Source of the DNA: Chloracidobacterium sp. N
Lineage (GTDB): Bacteria; Acidobacteriota; Blastocatellia; Chloracidobacteriales; Chloracidobacteriaceae
Length of the DNA: 64,000 nucleotides
Assembly (NCBI RefSeq): GCF_018304765.1
Contig: NZ_CP072642.1
Location: forward strand, 1,161,501 to 1,225,500
Reading direction: 5' to 3'
Shown: one piece after another, positions 1-7,957 of the stretch
Numbering within the stretch: position 1 is the stretch's first letter
Layout: every line of letters starts with the position of its first letter
Program-made: the position numbers and the translations under genes
Notes under the pieces: model-generated
What the model was told of the DNA's origin: nothing
The model's database searches: none
Seen by the model: only the letters and a program-made list of their open reading frames with translations

Positions 1-1941
1 GGACTGCACCAGCTCGCCCACCCACCGCAGGAGTTCATCGCCGGCCACGTGACCGCGGGTGTCGTTGAAGCGTTTGAAGCCGTCCAGGTCGAAGTAGCAC
101 AGGGCGAAGGTGGAATCCCGGCGCTGCGCGCGCGCAATCTCGCGGGGCAGCAGGTCCTGGTAGTAGCGTTTGTTGTACAGCCCGGTCAGTTCGTCCGTGA
201 TGCTCAGTTTGAGGAGCTGTTCCTGCTGGGCGCGGCGTTCGGTGACATCGGTCAACACGAACAAAAAGCCCTCGCTGCGTTTGGCGCGGAGGGGATGGAC
301 GGACAGGCTGGCATAGAACATGCCACCGTGACGACGCTTGAGGGCAATGTCCGTTTCGCCGAAGTGCACCTGCCGCCCGGCCAGAAGCTTCTCAATGCTG
401 GTGGCGAGACTGGAATCCTGGAACAGAGGCAGAATGGGCGTGCCGACAACTTCCTTGTCGTCGTAGCCGAACATCATTTCGGCGCCCCGGCTGAAGGTCA
501 CAATGTTGCCGGCCGGGTCGGTGGAGATGATGGCCATATCCACGGCAACATCGAGAACGGTTTGCAGGTATTCGTGTTCAGCCTGGGCGTTGCGGTACAG
601 CCGGGTGTTCCGAATGGCAACCGACACTTGCAGCGCCAGGTCTTCTGCAATGGCGCAGTCATCGTCGTCGAACGCCCCCGGACGGACGCTTTCAAACTCC
701 AGCACCCCCTCAATCGTGCCATCGAGCCAGATGGGCGTTGCGATTTTGGAGCGCGACAGGGTGGAGTGTCCACGCCATTCAGGCAACTGCCGCAGGTCCC
801 GGCACAGAATCGTCTCGCCGCCTTCCATGGTTTCCCGGATGAGACCGGAGTCGCGTTGCAGCGTCGTGGCGATGACGCTGGTGCGGTTGGCAAGTGTTGA
901 GGCGATGTGGAAGTTCTCTCCCTGCGGGCCGGTCATGTGTGGGGTGTAAATCGCCACGACCTCGCACTCCATGTAGCGTTGCAGGTGTTCGACGATGTCG
1001 GCGATGACCGTTTCCAGATCGAGGCTGCGCGTCATCTGGCGCGTCACTTCGTTGATGAGAAAGACCTGCTCCCGCTTGCGCTGGACGAAGCGGTACTGGA
1101 GTGCATTGCGGAAGGCATGGTCAAGGTGACGCGACAGCAGCCCCAGTCCCTCGATTTCGACATCGGTCAGTTTGATTCTTCGTGGATAGCCGAGAATGGC
1201 GACGCCGCTGCGCTGTGAACCATGCCGCAACTGAAGGTGGAGTTGATGGCCGTCCACGTGGGTCAGCGTGTCCGGGGCTTCCGGCAGGTTGGCCAGTTCG
1301 ATGGCGGCGGCCTCGGAGGACATTTTCTGGATGACCGGCTCGCCCTGGGGGGAGAGGCTGCCTTCATATCCGAAGTTCCCCCCTTCGCCGGTGATGAGCA
1401 GCCGACCGGTGATGCAGGGGGTCAGGTGGAACAGGGTGCGGAAGGCGGTTTCCACCAGTTCGTCGAGGTCGAGGCTGGCATGCAGGTGGAGCGCAATTTC
1501 GTGCAGGGTTTGTGCAGAAAGCGGAGATGCCGTGACTTCGGTCGCCCGTTCGGCGCGGGCAATGGCCCGGCGCAGACGTTCGCCGGTCAGCGGTGGCGCC
1601 AGCACCAGCGTGACCCCTTCGGCTTTGGCCTTGGCCGCCAAAGCCGTGTCGTCATTGAAGAGACATCCGATGATGGGGAGTTTGGGATTGACCTGATGGA
1701 TGTAGGCCAGATGGCCCCACGTGGCAGGGTCATCTTCCAGGGCCAGCAGGACGACATCAAACTCATACTCGGCCATCAGCGCAATGAGGGAAGTGCCATC
1801 GGCGGCTACGGTGAGTTGCAGGGTGCGACTCCGCTGAAGCAGCGCTTCGATTTCCTGTCCGGCCATGGTCGGGGAAGCTACGAACAGGACCTGCTTCCTG
1901 AACTCTACACGCGACATCTGAATGGTGGCAGGCGCGGGCAT
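1..1941 (-). CDS. GAF-GAF-PAS-GGDEF signalling protein (3' end outside window)
   Basis: Reading the minus strand from an ATG at 1941 (alternative ATG at 1917) gives an open frame that runs off the left edge, so the C-terminus is missing. The first ~115 residues look like a degenerate receiver domain (FDVVLLALEDD, no clear phospho-acceptor context). Two GAF-like regions follow (one contains LHLHASLDLDELVETAFRT, the next VTRQMTRSLDLETVIADIV), then a PAS domain (STDPAGNIVTFSRGAEMMFGY), then the start of a GGDEF domain (SITDELTGLYNKRYY and YFDLDGFKRFNDTRGH). The GGDEF signature itself lies beyond the visible part, so cyclase activity cannot be judged. Expected role: a cytoplasmic c-di-GMP synthase or degenerate relative responding to ligands. 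No signal peptide or membrane segment is seen. It is monocistronic as far as visible. Confidence 0.88.
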   Translation of the reverse strand, partial: MPAPATIQMSRVEFRKQVLFVASPTMAGQEIEALLQRSRTLQLTVAADGTSLIALMAEYEFDVVLLALEDDPATWGHLAYIHQVNPKLPIIGCLFNDDTALAAKAKAEGVTLVLAPPLTGERLRRAIARAERATEVTASPLSAQTLHEIALHLHASLDLDELVETAFRTLFHLTPCITGRLLITGEGGNFGYEGSLSPQGEPVIQKMSSEAAAIELANLPEAPDTLTHVDGHQLHLQLRHGSQRSGVAILGYPRRIKLTDVEIEGLGLLSRHLDHAFRNALQYRFVQRKREQVFLINEVTRQMTRSLDLETVIADIVEHLQRYMECEVVAIYTPHMTGPQGENFHIASTLANRTSVIATTLQRDSGLIRETMEGGETILCRDLRQLPEWRGHSTLSRSKIATPIWLDGTIEGVLEFESVRPGAFDDDDCAIAEDLALQVSVAIRNTRLYRNAQAEHEYLQTVLDVAVDMAIISTDPAGNIVTFSRGAEMMFGYDDKEVVGTPILPLFQDSSLATSIEKLLAGRQVHFGETDIALKRRHGGMFYASLSVHPLRAKRSEGFLFVLTDVTERRAQQEQLLKLSITDELTGLYNKRYYQDLLPREIARAQRRDSTFALCYFDLDGFKRFNDTRGHVAGDELLRWVGELVQS

Positions 1942-2080
1942 GAGGACAACCGGAGGAGCAAAGGTGAACCGGGCTGTGAGTGATGACGGAGCGAAACCCC
2001 AGTGTAGGCGAAGTTAGCGGGCGGGTACAGCCTTTTGCTCGGTCTGTCAGGGGCGGTGGGGCGCAAAACCGGTGCAAACA

Positions 2081-2112
2081 GCACAGCACGGTCAGTGACG
2101 ACCGTGCTGTGC
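2081..2112 (-). terminator. Rho-independent-type terminator of the RNase P RNA gene
   Basis: A perfect 13-bp inverted repeat, GCACAGCACGGTC at 2081-2093 and GACCGTGCTGTGC at 2100-2112, has a 6-nt loop. It lies about 15 bp beyond the 3' end of rnpB on the minus strand and is followed there by TGTTTG, a weak U-tract. Confidence 0.75.
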
Positions 2113-2126
2113 GTTGATTGGGAACG

Positions 2127-2556
2127 GATGTGTAAGCCGAATTCTGTTCCGTCACGGGGACGGCGACGGTCATTCATCTAGGCTGCCGGTTACCCGGCAG
2201 CTCAAGCGACCTACCCGGAGATGTGCCTGCCGGAGCAGGACTCGGACGAGCAGCCCTTGGACATCCCCATATTTGGTCTTGCACCACGAGGAGTTTACCT
2301 AGCCGAACGTGTTACCACGTCCGCTGGTGCGCCTTTACCGCACCGTTTCACCATCGCCACTCGCACGCCCGGCGAGGGCGTGTAAGTCAGGCTGTCTGTT
2401 CTCTGTTGCACTTGTCGTCGCGCCCGACGGGTCGTTGCCGACGCTTCGGACGCGCCCGGCCGTTAGCCGGCTCGCTGCTCTGCGGTGTTCGGACTTTCCT
2501 CTCCCCGGTTTGCCGCTGAGGGCGACAAACGGGCAGCGACCGTCCCATCCGCTCCC
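2127..2556 (-). ncRNA. rnpB: RNase P RNA (bacterial type A)
   Basis: This is the catalytic RNA of ribonuclease P, which trims tRNA 5' leaders. On the minus strand the conserved 5' core GAGGAAAGTCCGAACACCGC is present near 2490-2510. It is followed by GGTGAAACGGTGCGGTAAAG and GGTAAACTCC, then CTAGATGAATGACCG, and finally the universal 3' block ACAGAATTCGGCTTAC ending at about 2132. Ends are estimated from pairing of the terminal P1 strands and could be off by 5-10 nt. The gene lies directly downstream of two tRNA-Ser genes on the same strand and is followed by a strong hairpin. Confidence 0.95.
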
Positions 2557-2598
2557 AAGGTCACAAAAGGCGAAAACCGGAAGGCGTCCTCAGAAGAC

Positions 2599-2688
2599 TG
2601 GCGGAGGAGGAGGGATTCGAACCCTCGATACAGTTTCCCGTATACAGCATTTCCAATGCTGCGCCTTCAGCCACTCGGCCACCCCTCC
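2599..2688 (-). tRNA. tRNA-Ser (anticodon GGA)
   Basis: This is a 90-nt class II tRNA with a long variable arm. The acceptor stem is GGAGGGG with CTCCTCC, the T-arm is GAGGG-TTCGAAT-CCCTC, and the anticodon loop TTGGAAA gives GGA (reads UCC/UCU). The discriminator is G, and the CCA end is encoded in the DNA. It is co-directional with tRNA-Ser(CGA), tadA and rnpB. Confidence 0.95.
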
Positions 2689-2832
2689 GACAACGAATCC
2701 AACAGCCACAGCGGACAGCCACAGCGGAACTCACCCGGATTTACGCAGGTCAACCCACCAGCCAGCCCAAATGGACTGGCCGGATTCAGGTGCCATGACC
2801 GGCAGGAAACTATCCAGCCGGTCCAGCCAAAC

Positions 2833-2922
2833 TGGCGGTGAGGGTGGGATTCGAACCCACGGTACAGTTACCCGTACATCGGTTTTCGAGACCGACCGAT
2901 TCAGCCACTCTCGCACCTCACC
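2833..2922 (-). tRNA. tRNA-Ser (anticodon CGA)
   Basis: This is a 90-nt class II tRNA with a long variable arm. The acceptor stem starts GGTGAGG and ends CCTCACC. The anticodon loop CTCGAAA gives CGA (reads UCG), and the T-loop is TTCGAAT. The discriminator G and an encoded CCA are visible. It sits 22 bp downstream of tadA on the same strand. Confidence 0.95.
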
Positions 2923-2944
2923 AGAAAACCTTTTCAAACATCCT

Positions 2945-3430
2945 TCAGGGTCCAACGGCACCACGGCGCTGCCGAAAAAAATCACGGAGCAGATCGCCAC
3001 ACGTTTCAGCCAGAACCCCGCCCGTCACCAGCAGGCGGTGGTTGAGCACGTCCGTTGTGCACAGCCCGAAGTGACTCACCACCGCACCGGCCTTGGGGTC
3101 AGTTGCCCCAAAAACCAAACGCTGAATGCGGGCCTGCACCAGGGCCCCCGCGCACATTGCGCAGGGTTCGAGCGTCACATAGAGCGTCGCTCCGGTCAAG
3201 CGATAATTGCCCACCTGCCGGGCTGCGGCCCGCAGGGCGAGAATTTCAGCGTGAGCCGTCGGGTCACAGCCGGTACGCATGCGGTTGCCCGCCTGGGCAA
3301 CAAGCTGACCGTTGATGATGACTACGGCCCCCACCGGGACTTCATCCACTTCAAGGCAGGTGCGGGCTGCCTCCAGAGCCAAACGCATCCAGCACTCATC
3401 ATCCGGCATCTCCACGGCTGCATACCTCAT
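2945..3430 (-). CDS. tadA: tRNA adenosine(34) deaminase TadA
   Basis: It deaminates the wobble adenosine of tRNA-Arg(ACG) to inosine. The zinc-dependent cytidine-deaminase fold is shown by HAEI (catalytic Glu and first zinc ligand) in the first half and PCAMCAGA (two zinc Cys) about 30 residues later. The tail FFRQRRG is also typical. The ATG at 3430 is chosen because GAGG precedes it at about 7 nt. A longer frame to 3496 exists but adds residues outside the family, and an ATG at 3409 would also keep the whole domain. It is the first gene of a minus-strand block with two tRNA-Ser genes and rnpB, so the block may be one RNA-metabolism transcript. Its start is divergent from topA. Confidence 0.93.
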   Translation of the reverse strand: MRYAAVEMPDDECWMRLALEAARTCLEVDEVPVGAVVIINGQLVAQAGNRMRTGCDPTAHAEILALRAAARQVGNYRLTGATLYVTLEPCAMCAGALVQARIQRLVFGATDPKAGAVVSHFGLCTTDVLNHRLLVTGGVLAETCGDLLRDFFRQRRGAVGP

Positions 3431-3608
3431 CCGCTGCCTCGGCACCCGGTGCGGGCCACCCGGCGGGATGCTAGTCAGGGCAGGCAGCAGCATCAATCTT
3501 CGACGGCCGCCGTCCCCGGAGTCCCTCCACAGGCTGCCGCGTGTCAGGTCTGCCGGTGCAAGGCTTGTAGTCCACTGAACGGGTTGCCAACCTCCCGGCT
3601 GCGGATGC

Positions 3609-3640
3609 TTGACAAGTCAGGCTGGCGGGCTACTCATGAT
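3609..3640 (+). promoter_or_regulatory. Possible sigma70-type promoter upstream of topA
   Basis: A consensus TTGACA sits at 3609-3614, with TACTCA at 3631 or CATGAT at 3635 in the -10 position (16-20 bp spacing). It lies in the 363-bp gap between tadA and topA, the only large gap in this part. The -10 match is poor. Nothing else is recognised in the gap. Confidence 0.3.
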
Positions 3641-3793
3641 TTGAAAGGGCATCCAGCGGACGGTCCGGCTGACTTTGGCCACATGTCACTTGCCAAATGG
3701 CTGCGTGATGCTCACAATCGCGCTTTTTCCCACCACGGACGTTGGACAGTCCCCAGAGCCACAGTGGAATCCCTTGGTTTAGGTCAGGGCATC

Positions 3794-6325
3794 ATGACAA
3801 AAGGATTGGTCATTGTTGAGTCTCCGGCAAAGGCCAAAACGATTACGAAGTATCTCGGCAAGGACTTTACCGTGCTGGCCTCGTATGGTCACATCAAGGA
3901 CCTGCCCGAAAAGGAACTTGGTGTGGATGTCGCGCATGGTTTCGAGCCGACCTACGAGATCATTCCCGACACGAAAAAGCGCAACAACTCCAAGACCGTA
4001 CGGGAGCTGAAGTCTGCTGCCCGGAAAGCGGAGTCCATCTACCTGGCGGCTGACCCCGACCGCGAAGGCGAGGCCATCTGTCAGCACCTGCGCGAAGAGT
4101 TGGTGGGCGACAAGGCACAAAAGCCGGTCTATCGTCTGCTGTTCAACGAAATCACCAAGGACGCCATTCAGGCTTCATTGCAGTCGCCGCGGCAAATCAA
4201 CCAGGCGCTGGTGGAAGCCCAGCAGGCGCGGCGCGTGCTCGACCGGCTCGTGGGGTACGAAGTCAGCCCCATGCTCAACCGTGGGCTTGGCGGCGGCAAG
4301 GTGGCGCTCTCGGCCGGACGGGTGCAATCGGTGGCCCTGCGCCTCGTCGTTGAGCGCGAGCGCGAGATTCTGGCTTTTCAGCCAACCGAATACTGGACCT
4401 TTGACGCGCGTTTCGCCGCCGCACTCCCACCGGAGTTTACGGCCAGGTTGTTTTCCATTCACGGCGCAACGCTCAAAACCGGCGACTTTGACAAGCAGCG
4501 CAGGAACGAGCGCCACGTCCGTACCGAAGCTGAAGCCCGCGACCTCGAACGCCAGCTCCGCGAAGTTGCGGAATGGCACGTGGCTGCGGTGACGACCAGG
4601 GAAAAGAAACGCCATCCCGTCGCACCCTTCATTACTTCGACCCTTCAGCAGGAAGCGGCCCGGAAACTTTCCTTCCCGGTCAAGAAAACCATGTCGCTGG
4701 CGCAAAAGCTGTACGAAGGCGTCGAGCTGGGGCCGGAAGGCAGCGTCGGGCTGATTACCTACATGCGGACGGATTCGACCCGAATTGCCGATTCCGCCAT
4801 AACCGAAGTACGTGACTTCATCACGGCGCAGTACGGCACCAACCGGCTTCCGGCCAAGCCCAACCAGTACAAAAACAAAAAAGGCGCCCAGGATGCCCAC
4901 GAGGCCATTCGTCCGACATCGGTCTGGCGCACGCCGGAAAAGGTCGCCCCTTACCTCGAAGCCGATGAGCTGGCCCTGTACCGGCTGATCTGGCAGCGCT
5001 TTGTGGCCTCCCAGATGACACCAGCCCTCTTTGACGCCACAACGATTGACATCGAAGGTGGCCCGGGCTTTGTCTTCCGGGCAACCGGGGCGGTGCTCCG
5101 TTTCGATGGTTTTCTAGCGGTCTATGAGGAAGGAAAGGACGAACGCGATACCGACGACGAGGCCTTGGCGCTCAAGCTGCCGCGCGTCACGGAAGGGGAG
5201 CGCGTCGAATGCCGTGAACTTCAGGTCAACCAGAGTTTTACCCGTCCACCGGCCCGCTACACGGAAGCCACTCTGGTCAAAACCCTTGAGGAGCGGGGCA
5301 TCGGGCGCCCCTCGACCTATGCCCAGACGCTGTCGGTCATTCAGTCCCGCAACTACGTCGAGAAACGTGACGGGCGGTTTCATCCCACGCCCCTTGGGAT
5401 GGTGATTGCCGACGTCCTCACGGAAAATTTCGCCGACCTTTTTGACCCGGGCTACACAGCGGTGCTGGAGACCCAGCTCGATGAAATCGAGGAAGGCAAA
5501 CTCAACTGGCGGGAAGCGCTCGAAGAGTTTTACCGGAAGTTTCGCGCCGACCTGGAAGCCGCCAAAATCAACCTCAAAAAAGCCAAGGATGGCGTGGCTA
5601 CCGACGAACGCTGCCACAAATGCGGGTCTGCCATGGTGCTCAGGCTGGGGCGCTTTGGAAAGTACCTGTCATGTACCAACCCGGAGTGCAAGGCCACCCG
5701 GGATTATGGCACGCCACCGGCGGCGACCGCTGAGCAGGTCACGTCTGCCGAGGTGGCCGGGGAAATTGCCTGTGACGCCTGCGGGCGTCCGATGGTGCGC
5801 AAACGGGGACGCTGGGGTGAGTTTCTCGCCTGCACGGGCTACCCGGAGTGCAAAACGACCCGCAATCTCACCAAGACCGGCGCTCCCAAGCCTGCCCCTG
5901 TCCAGCTTGATGAAGCCTGTCCAACCTGTGGCCAGCCACTGGCCGTCCGGCAGGGACGCTATGGCGAATTCATCGGCTGCTCAAACTATCCGAAATGCAC
6001 GTATATCAAGCGTGAAGCCATCATGCCCTGTCCGCGGCCGGGCTGCGGCGGCGACATCACCGAACGCCGGTCCGGGCGTGGCCGGGTGTTCTACAAGTGC
6101 ACCAATACAGCCTGTGATGTGGTCTATTGGGACAAGCCGGTAACTCACCCCTGCCCAAGCTGCGGGGCGCCCTTTACCCTCCAGAAAACGAATGCCCAGG
6201 GGGAGACGTACCATTACTGCGCCGACAAGGAACATTGCGGCTGGACGGAACTTCCCGCTGACAGGCGAAAGAAAAAAGACACACCGCCGTCATCCAAAAA
6301 GCGGTCTGCCTCTGAGGCAGCGTGA
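3794..6325 (+). CDS. topA: DNA topoisomerase I
   Basis: This is a type IA topoisomerase that relaxes negative supercoils through a 5'-phosphotyrosine intermediate. The 843-residue protein starts MTKGLVIVESPAKAKTI, the standard N-terminus. The TOPRIM motif DPDREGEAI is near residue 95 and SAGRVQSVALRLV near 175. The catalytic tyrosine lies in ITYMRTDSTRI near residue 320. The C-terminus carries five Cys-rich zinc-ribbon modules (CHKCGS, CDACGR, CPTCGQ, CPRPGCG and CPSCGA, each with a later Cys pair) rather than the three or four of many homologues. The tail is Lys-rich. The reading frame is open upstream to 2309, but that part crosses rnpB and both tRNAs, so the ATG at 3794 is the real start. 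Confidence 0.97.
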   Translation: MTKGLVIVESPAKAKTITKYLGKDFTVLASYGHIKDLPEKELGVDVAHGFEPTYEIIPDTKKRNNSKTVRELKSAARKAESIYLAADPDREGEAICQHLREELVGDKAQKPVYRLLFNEITKDAIQASLQSPRQINQALVEAQQARRVLDRLVGYEVSPMLNRGLGGGKVALSAGRVQSVALRLVVEREREILAFQPTEYWTFDARFAAALPPEFTARLFSIHGATLKTGDFDKQRRNERHVRTEAEARDLERQLREVAEWHVAAVTTREKKRHPVAPFITSTLQQEAARKLSFPVKKTMSLAQKLYEGVELGPEGSVGLITYMRTDSTRIADSAITEVRDFITAQYGTNRLPAKPNQYKNKKGAQDAHEAIRPTSVWRTPEKVAPYLEADELALYRLIWQRFVASQMTPALFDATTIDIEGGPGFVFRATGAVLRFDGFLAVYEEGKDERDTDDEALALKLPRVTEGERVECRELQVNQSFTRPPARYTEATLVKTLEERGIGRPSTYAQTLSVIQSRNYVEKRDGRFHPTPLGMVIADVLTENFADLFDPGYTAVLETQLDEIEEGKLNWREALEEFYRKFRADLEAAKINLKKAKDGVATDERCHKCGSAMVLRLGRFGKYLSCTNPECKATRDYGTPPAATAEQVTSAEVAGEIACDACGRPMVRKRGRWGEFLACTGYPECKTTRNLTKTGAPKPAPVQLDEACPTCGQPLAVRQGRYGEFIGCSNYPKCTYIKREAIMPCPRPGCGGDITERRSGRGRVFYKCTNTACDVVYWDKPVTHPCPSCGAPFTLQKTNAQGETYHYCADKEHCGWTELPADRRKKKDTPPSSKKRSASEAA

Positions 6326-6407
6326 TGGACAATCGCCGGGTTGCTGACCCAGGGTGGGTGTGCGGCGCATTGCCTTGGCTTCGGGAACTGTCCTACAACA
6401 TGTCGCC

Positions 6408-6992
6408 ATGCACGGTCAGGGGCTGCGGCGACGACAATTTCTTCGGTATGCCACATCCGGTGCCTGTGGCGGTGTCTTTGGGCTGCTGGCCGCCGGTCTG
6501 CCCAACACAGGTCTGGCGGAAGCTGGCGTCCTTCCCGCGACCGATGAAGGGAAGCTGCCCAAAGGCTTTCGTGAGCCGACCCTGACGCTCGACGAACTCG
6601 AAGTCCAGCAGGTGGACTATCCGCTTGCCGATGTGCTGGCCCGCGTCACGATTGACAATCCCAACCAGGCGCTCACCCTGAGCAAACTGACCTACCGGAT
6701 TGTGCTCAATGGCGTCGAGTGTGGGACAGGCGAGCATCCCGAAAAGCTGACGCTACCCAAAAAGGCTGCCCTGGCCCTGTCATTGCCGATAACCGCCGAT
6801 CTTTCCTCGGTGCCGCACCTTGGGATCAACACCCTGTTGCAGACCCGCCTGGGCGAGGGCGTTTTCATCAACTACGTCATCCACGTGGCCTTTGAGGTGA
6901 GCGTGCTCTGGCTCTTCAAACGCCAGATCAAGGCCAAACTCGCCGGGCGGTTGCCCCTGCGCGATGTTCTGGGCAAGCTATCCCTACCGTAA
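6408..6992 (+). CDS. LEA type 2 / WHy-domain protein with probable Tat signal
   Basis: The ~194-residue protein begins with GLRRRQFLRYATSG followed by a hydrophobic stretch, a twin-arginine-type export signal. The mature part (LTLDELEVQQVDYPLADVLARVTIDNPN) matches the LEA_2 (WHy) fold: an N-terminal beta strand, the NPN turn, and a second half with the LPKKAALALSLPITADL pattern of alternating strands. These domains occur in small periplasmic or lipid-associated bacterial proteins; the biochemical role is unknown. The ATG at 6408 is preferred over a GTG at 6354 because it places the RR motif close to the N-terminus. The stop TAA shares one base with the start of the restriction enzyme gene. 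Confidence 0.7.
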   Translation: MHGQGLRRRQFLRYATSGACGGVFGLLAAGLPNTGLAEAGVLPATDEGKLPKGFREPTLTLDELEVQQVDYPLADVLARVTIDNPNQALTLSKLTYRIVLNGVECGTGEHPEKLTLPKKAALALSLPITADLSSVPHLGINTLLQTRLGEGVFINYVIHVAFEVSVLWLFKRQIKAKLAGRLPLRDVLGKLSLP

Positions 6993-7957
6993 TGACTGAT
7001 ATGCATCTTTTCGAAAAGTTTCTGAGCGTCAGCGCTGAAGACATTGGTTTGAGGCTTTTGGGTTGTACCGTTGTTGAGTGGCTTGACTTCTTACTAAATC
7101 CTCGACGTTTACGTGGCAGTGATTTCTTGATGCGTTGGTCACAGGGTGTGTGGAGTGAGGAACGTATTGTTCAAGCCATCAACGACACGACTGAATTCTT
7201 TGCAATTCCCTATGGCCCAAGTGGAGCTGCTCCCGATAAAGACATTAGATCATTTGAACTTTACTTTGAACGGCTCGAAAAAGCAGGCTTTGGGAAAAAC
7301 AAACGCCCCGATCTGTTGATTTTCAAAAACTCATCACGAGAAACTATATGTAATATTGTTAATTCCTTTGGCGGAATAAACGAGCTGCCTTTTATCCCAG
7401 AAAGCGATGACAAAGTACGAAAACTCTTGGATAGAGCGATACTTGCAGTAGAATGTGAGAATAGTCTTTGGAAAGGTAAACTTATGCCAGACTATGGCAA
7501 AGAGTTGAAGCCCCAAAAACGGTTAGGCGGCAAACTCGGTTTAAAGAAAAATGCCGTCTTGCCGACCCTAATACTCAAAGAAGAAGATCGCAAGCCATTG
7601 CAAGAATGGCAAAACATGAATAATGTTCCTATTCATATATGGCATGCTTTTTACGATATAGCTTTTGGTATCTCTTTCAGTGAAGTTCAGAAGCTTATTA
7701 ACGAAGGATTTATTTTGCCTACAGAGCAAGTTTTTCAATCCCCCGGAGGTGTCATTACAAAAAAGCTCATTTACAAAATCTACTATCATCATGCTTACCC
7801 TCTCGACAGTACAATCGAAGAACCAAGATTGCAGGCCAGGTTTCTTGAAGATAAGAACGGGCATATCTTACCTTATGTCCACTTTGAGGGTGGCAAGATG
7901 ACTTTGAGCGAAGAAGCACTGTCGGTTTTGCGAAAGGCTGGAAATGCTAAAAACTAG
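6992..7957 (+). CDS. Type II restriction endonuclease, possibly AccI family
   Basis: This is a 321-residue soluble protein in an AT-rich stretch. A PD-(D/E)xK-like set of residues is visible: RPDLLIF near residue 105 and AVECENSLWKGK near residue 150. The overall pattern (FAIPYGPSG, FELYFERLEKAGFG, then the Glu-containing ENSLW motif) resembles what I recall of AccI-type enzymes, which cut GTMKAC. This family call is from memory and not verified. The start ATG overlaps the preceding stop (TAATG), and a second ATG lies three codons later. The last 14 bp overlap the methyltransferase gene, so the two are translationally coupled. The marked drop in GC against both flanks indicates recent transfer. 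Confidence 0.7.
   Translation: MTDMHLFEKFLSVSAEDIGLRLLGCTVVEWLDFLLNPRRLRGSDFLMRWSQGVWSEERIVQAINDTTEFFAIPYGPSGAAPDKDIRSFELYFERLEKAGFGKNKRPDLLIFKNSSRETICNIVNSFGGINELPFIPESDDKVRKLLDRAILAVECENSLWKGKLMPDYGKELKPQKRLGGKLGLKKNAVLPTLILKEEDRKPLQEWQNMNNVPIHIWHAFYDIAFGISFSEVQKLINEGFILPTEQVFQSPGGVITKKLIYKIYYHHAYPLDSTIEEPRLQARFLEDKNGHILPYVHFEGGKMTLSEEALSVLRKAGNAKN

Noticed and set aside
49-1983. Open frames on the plus strand over the GGDEF gene
   Set aside because: They are antisense to a gene with clear GAF, PAS and GGDEF motifs on the minus strand.
2309-3793. Long open upstream extension of topA
   Set aside because: It crosses rnpB and two tRNA genes on the opposite strand; the ATG at 3794 gives the full family N-terminus.
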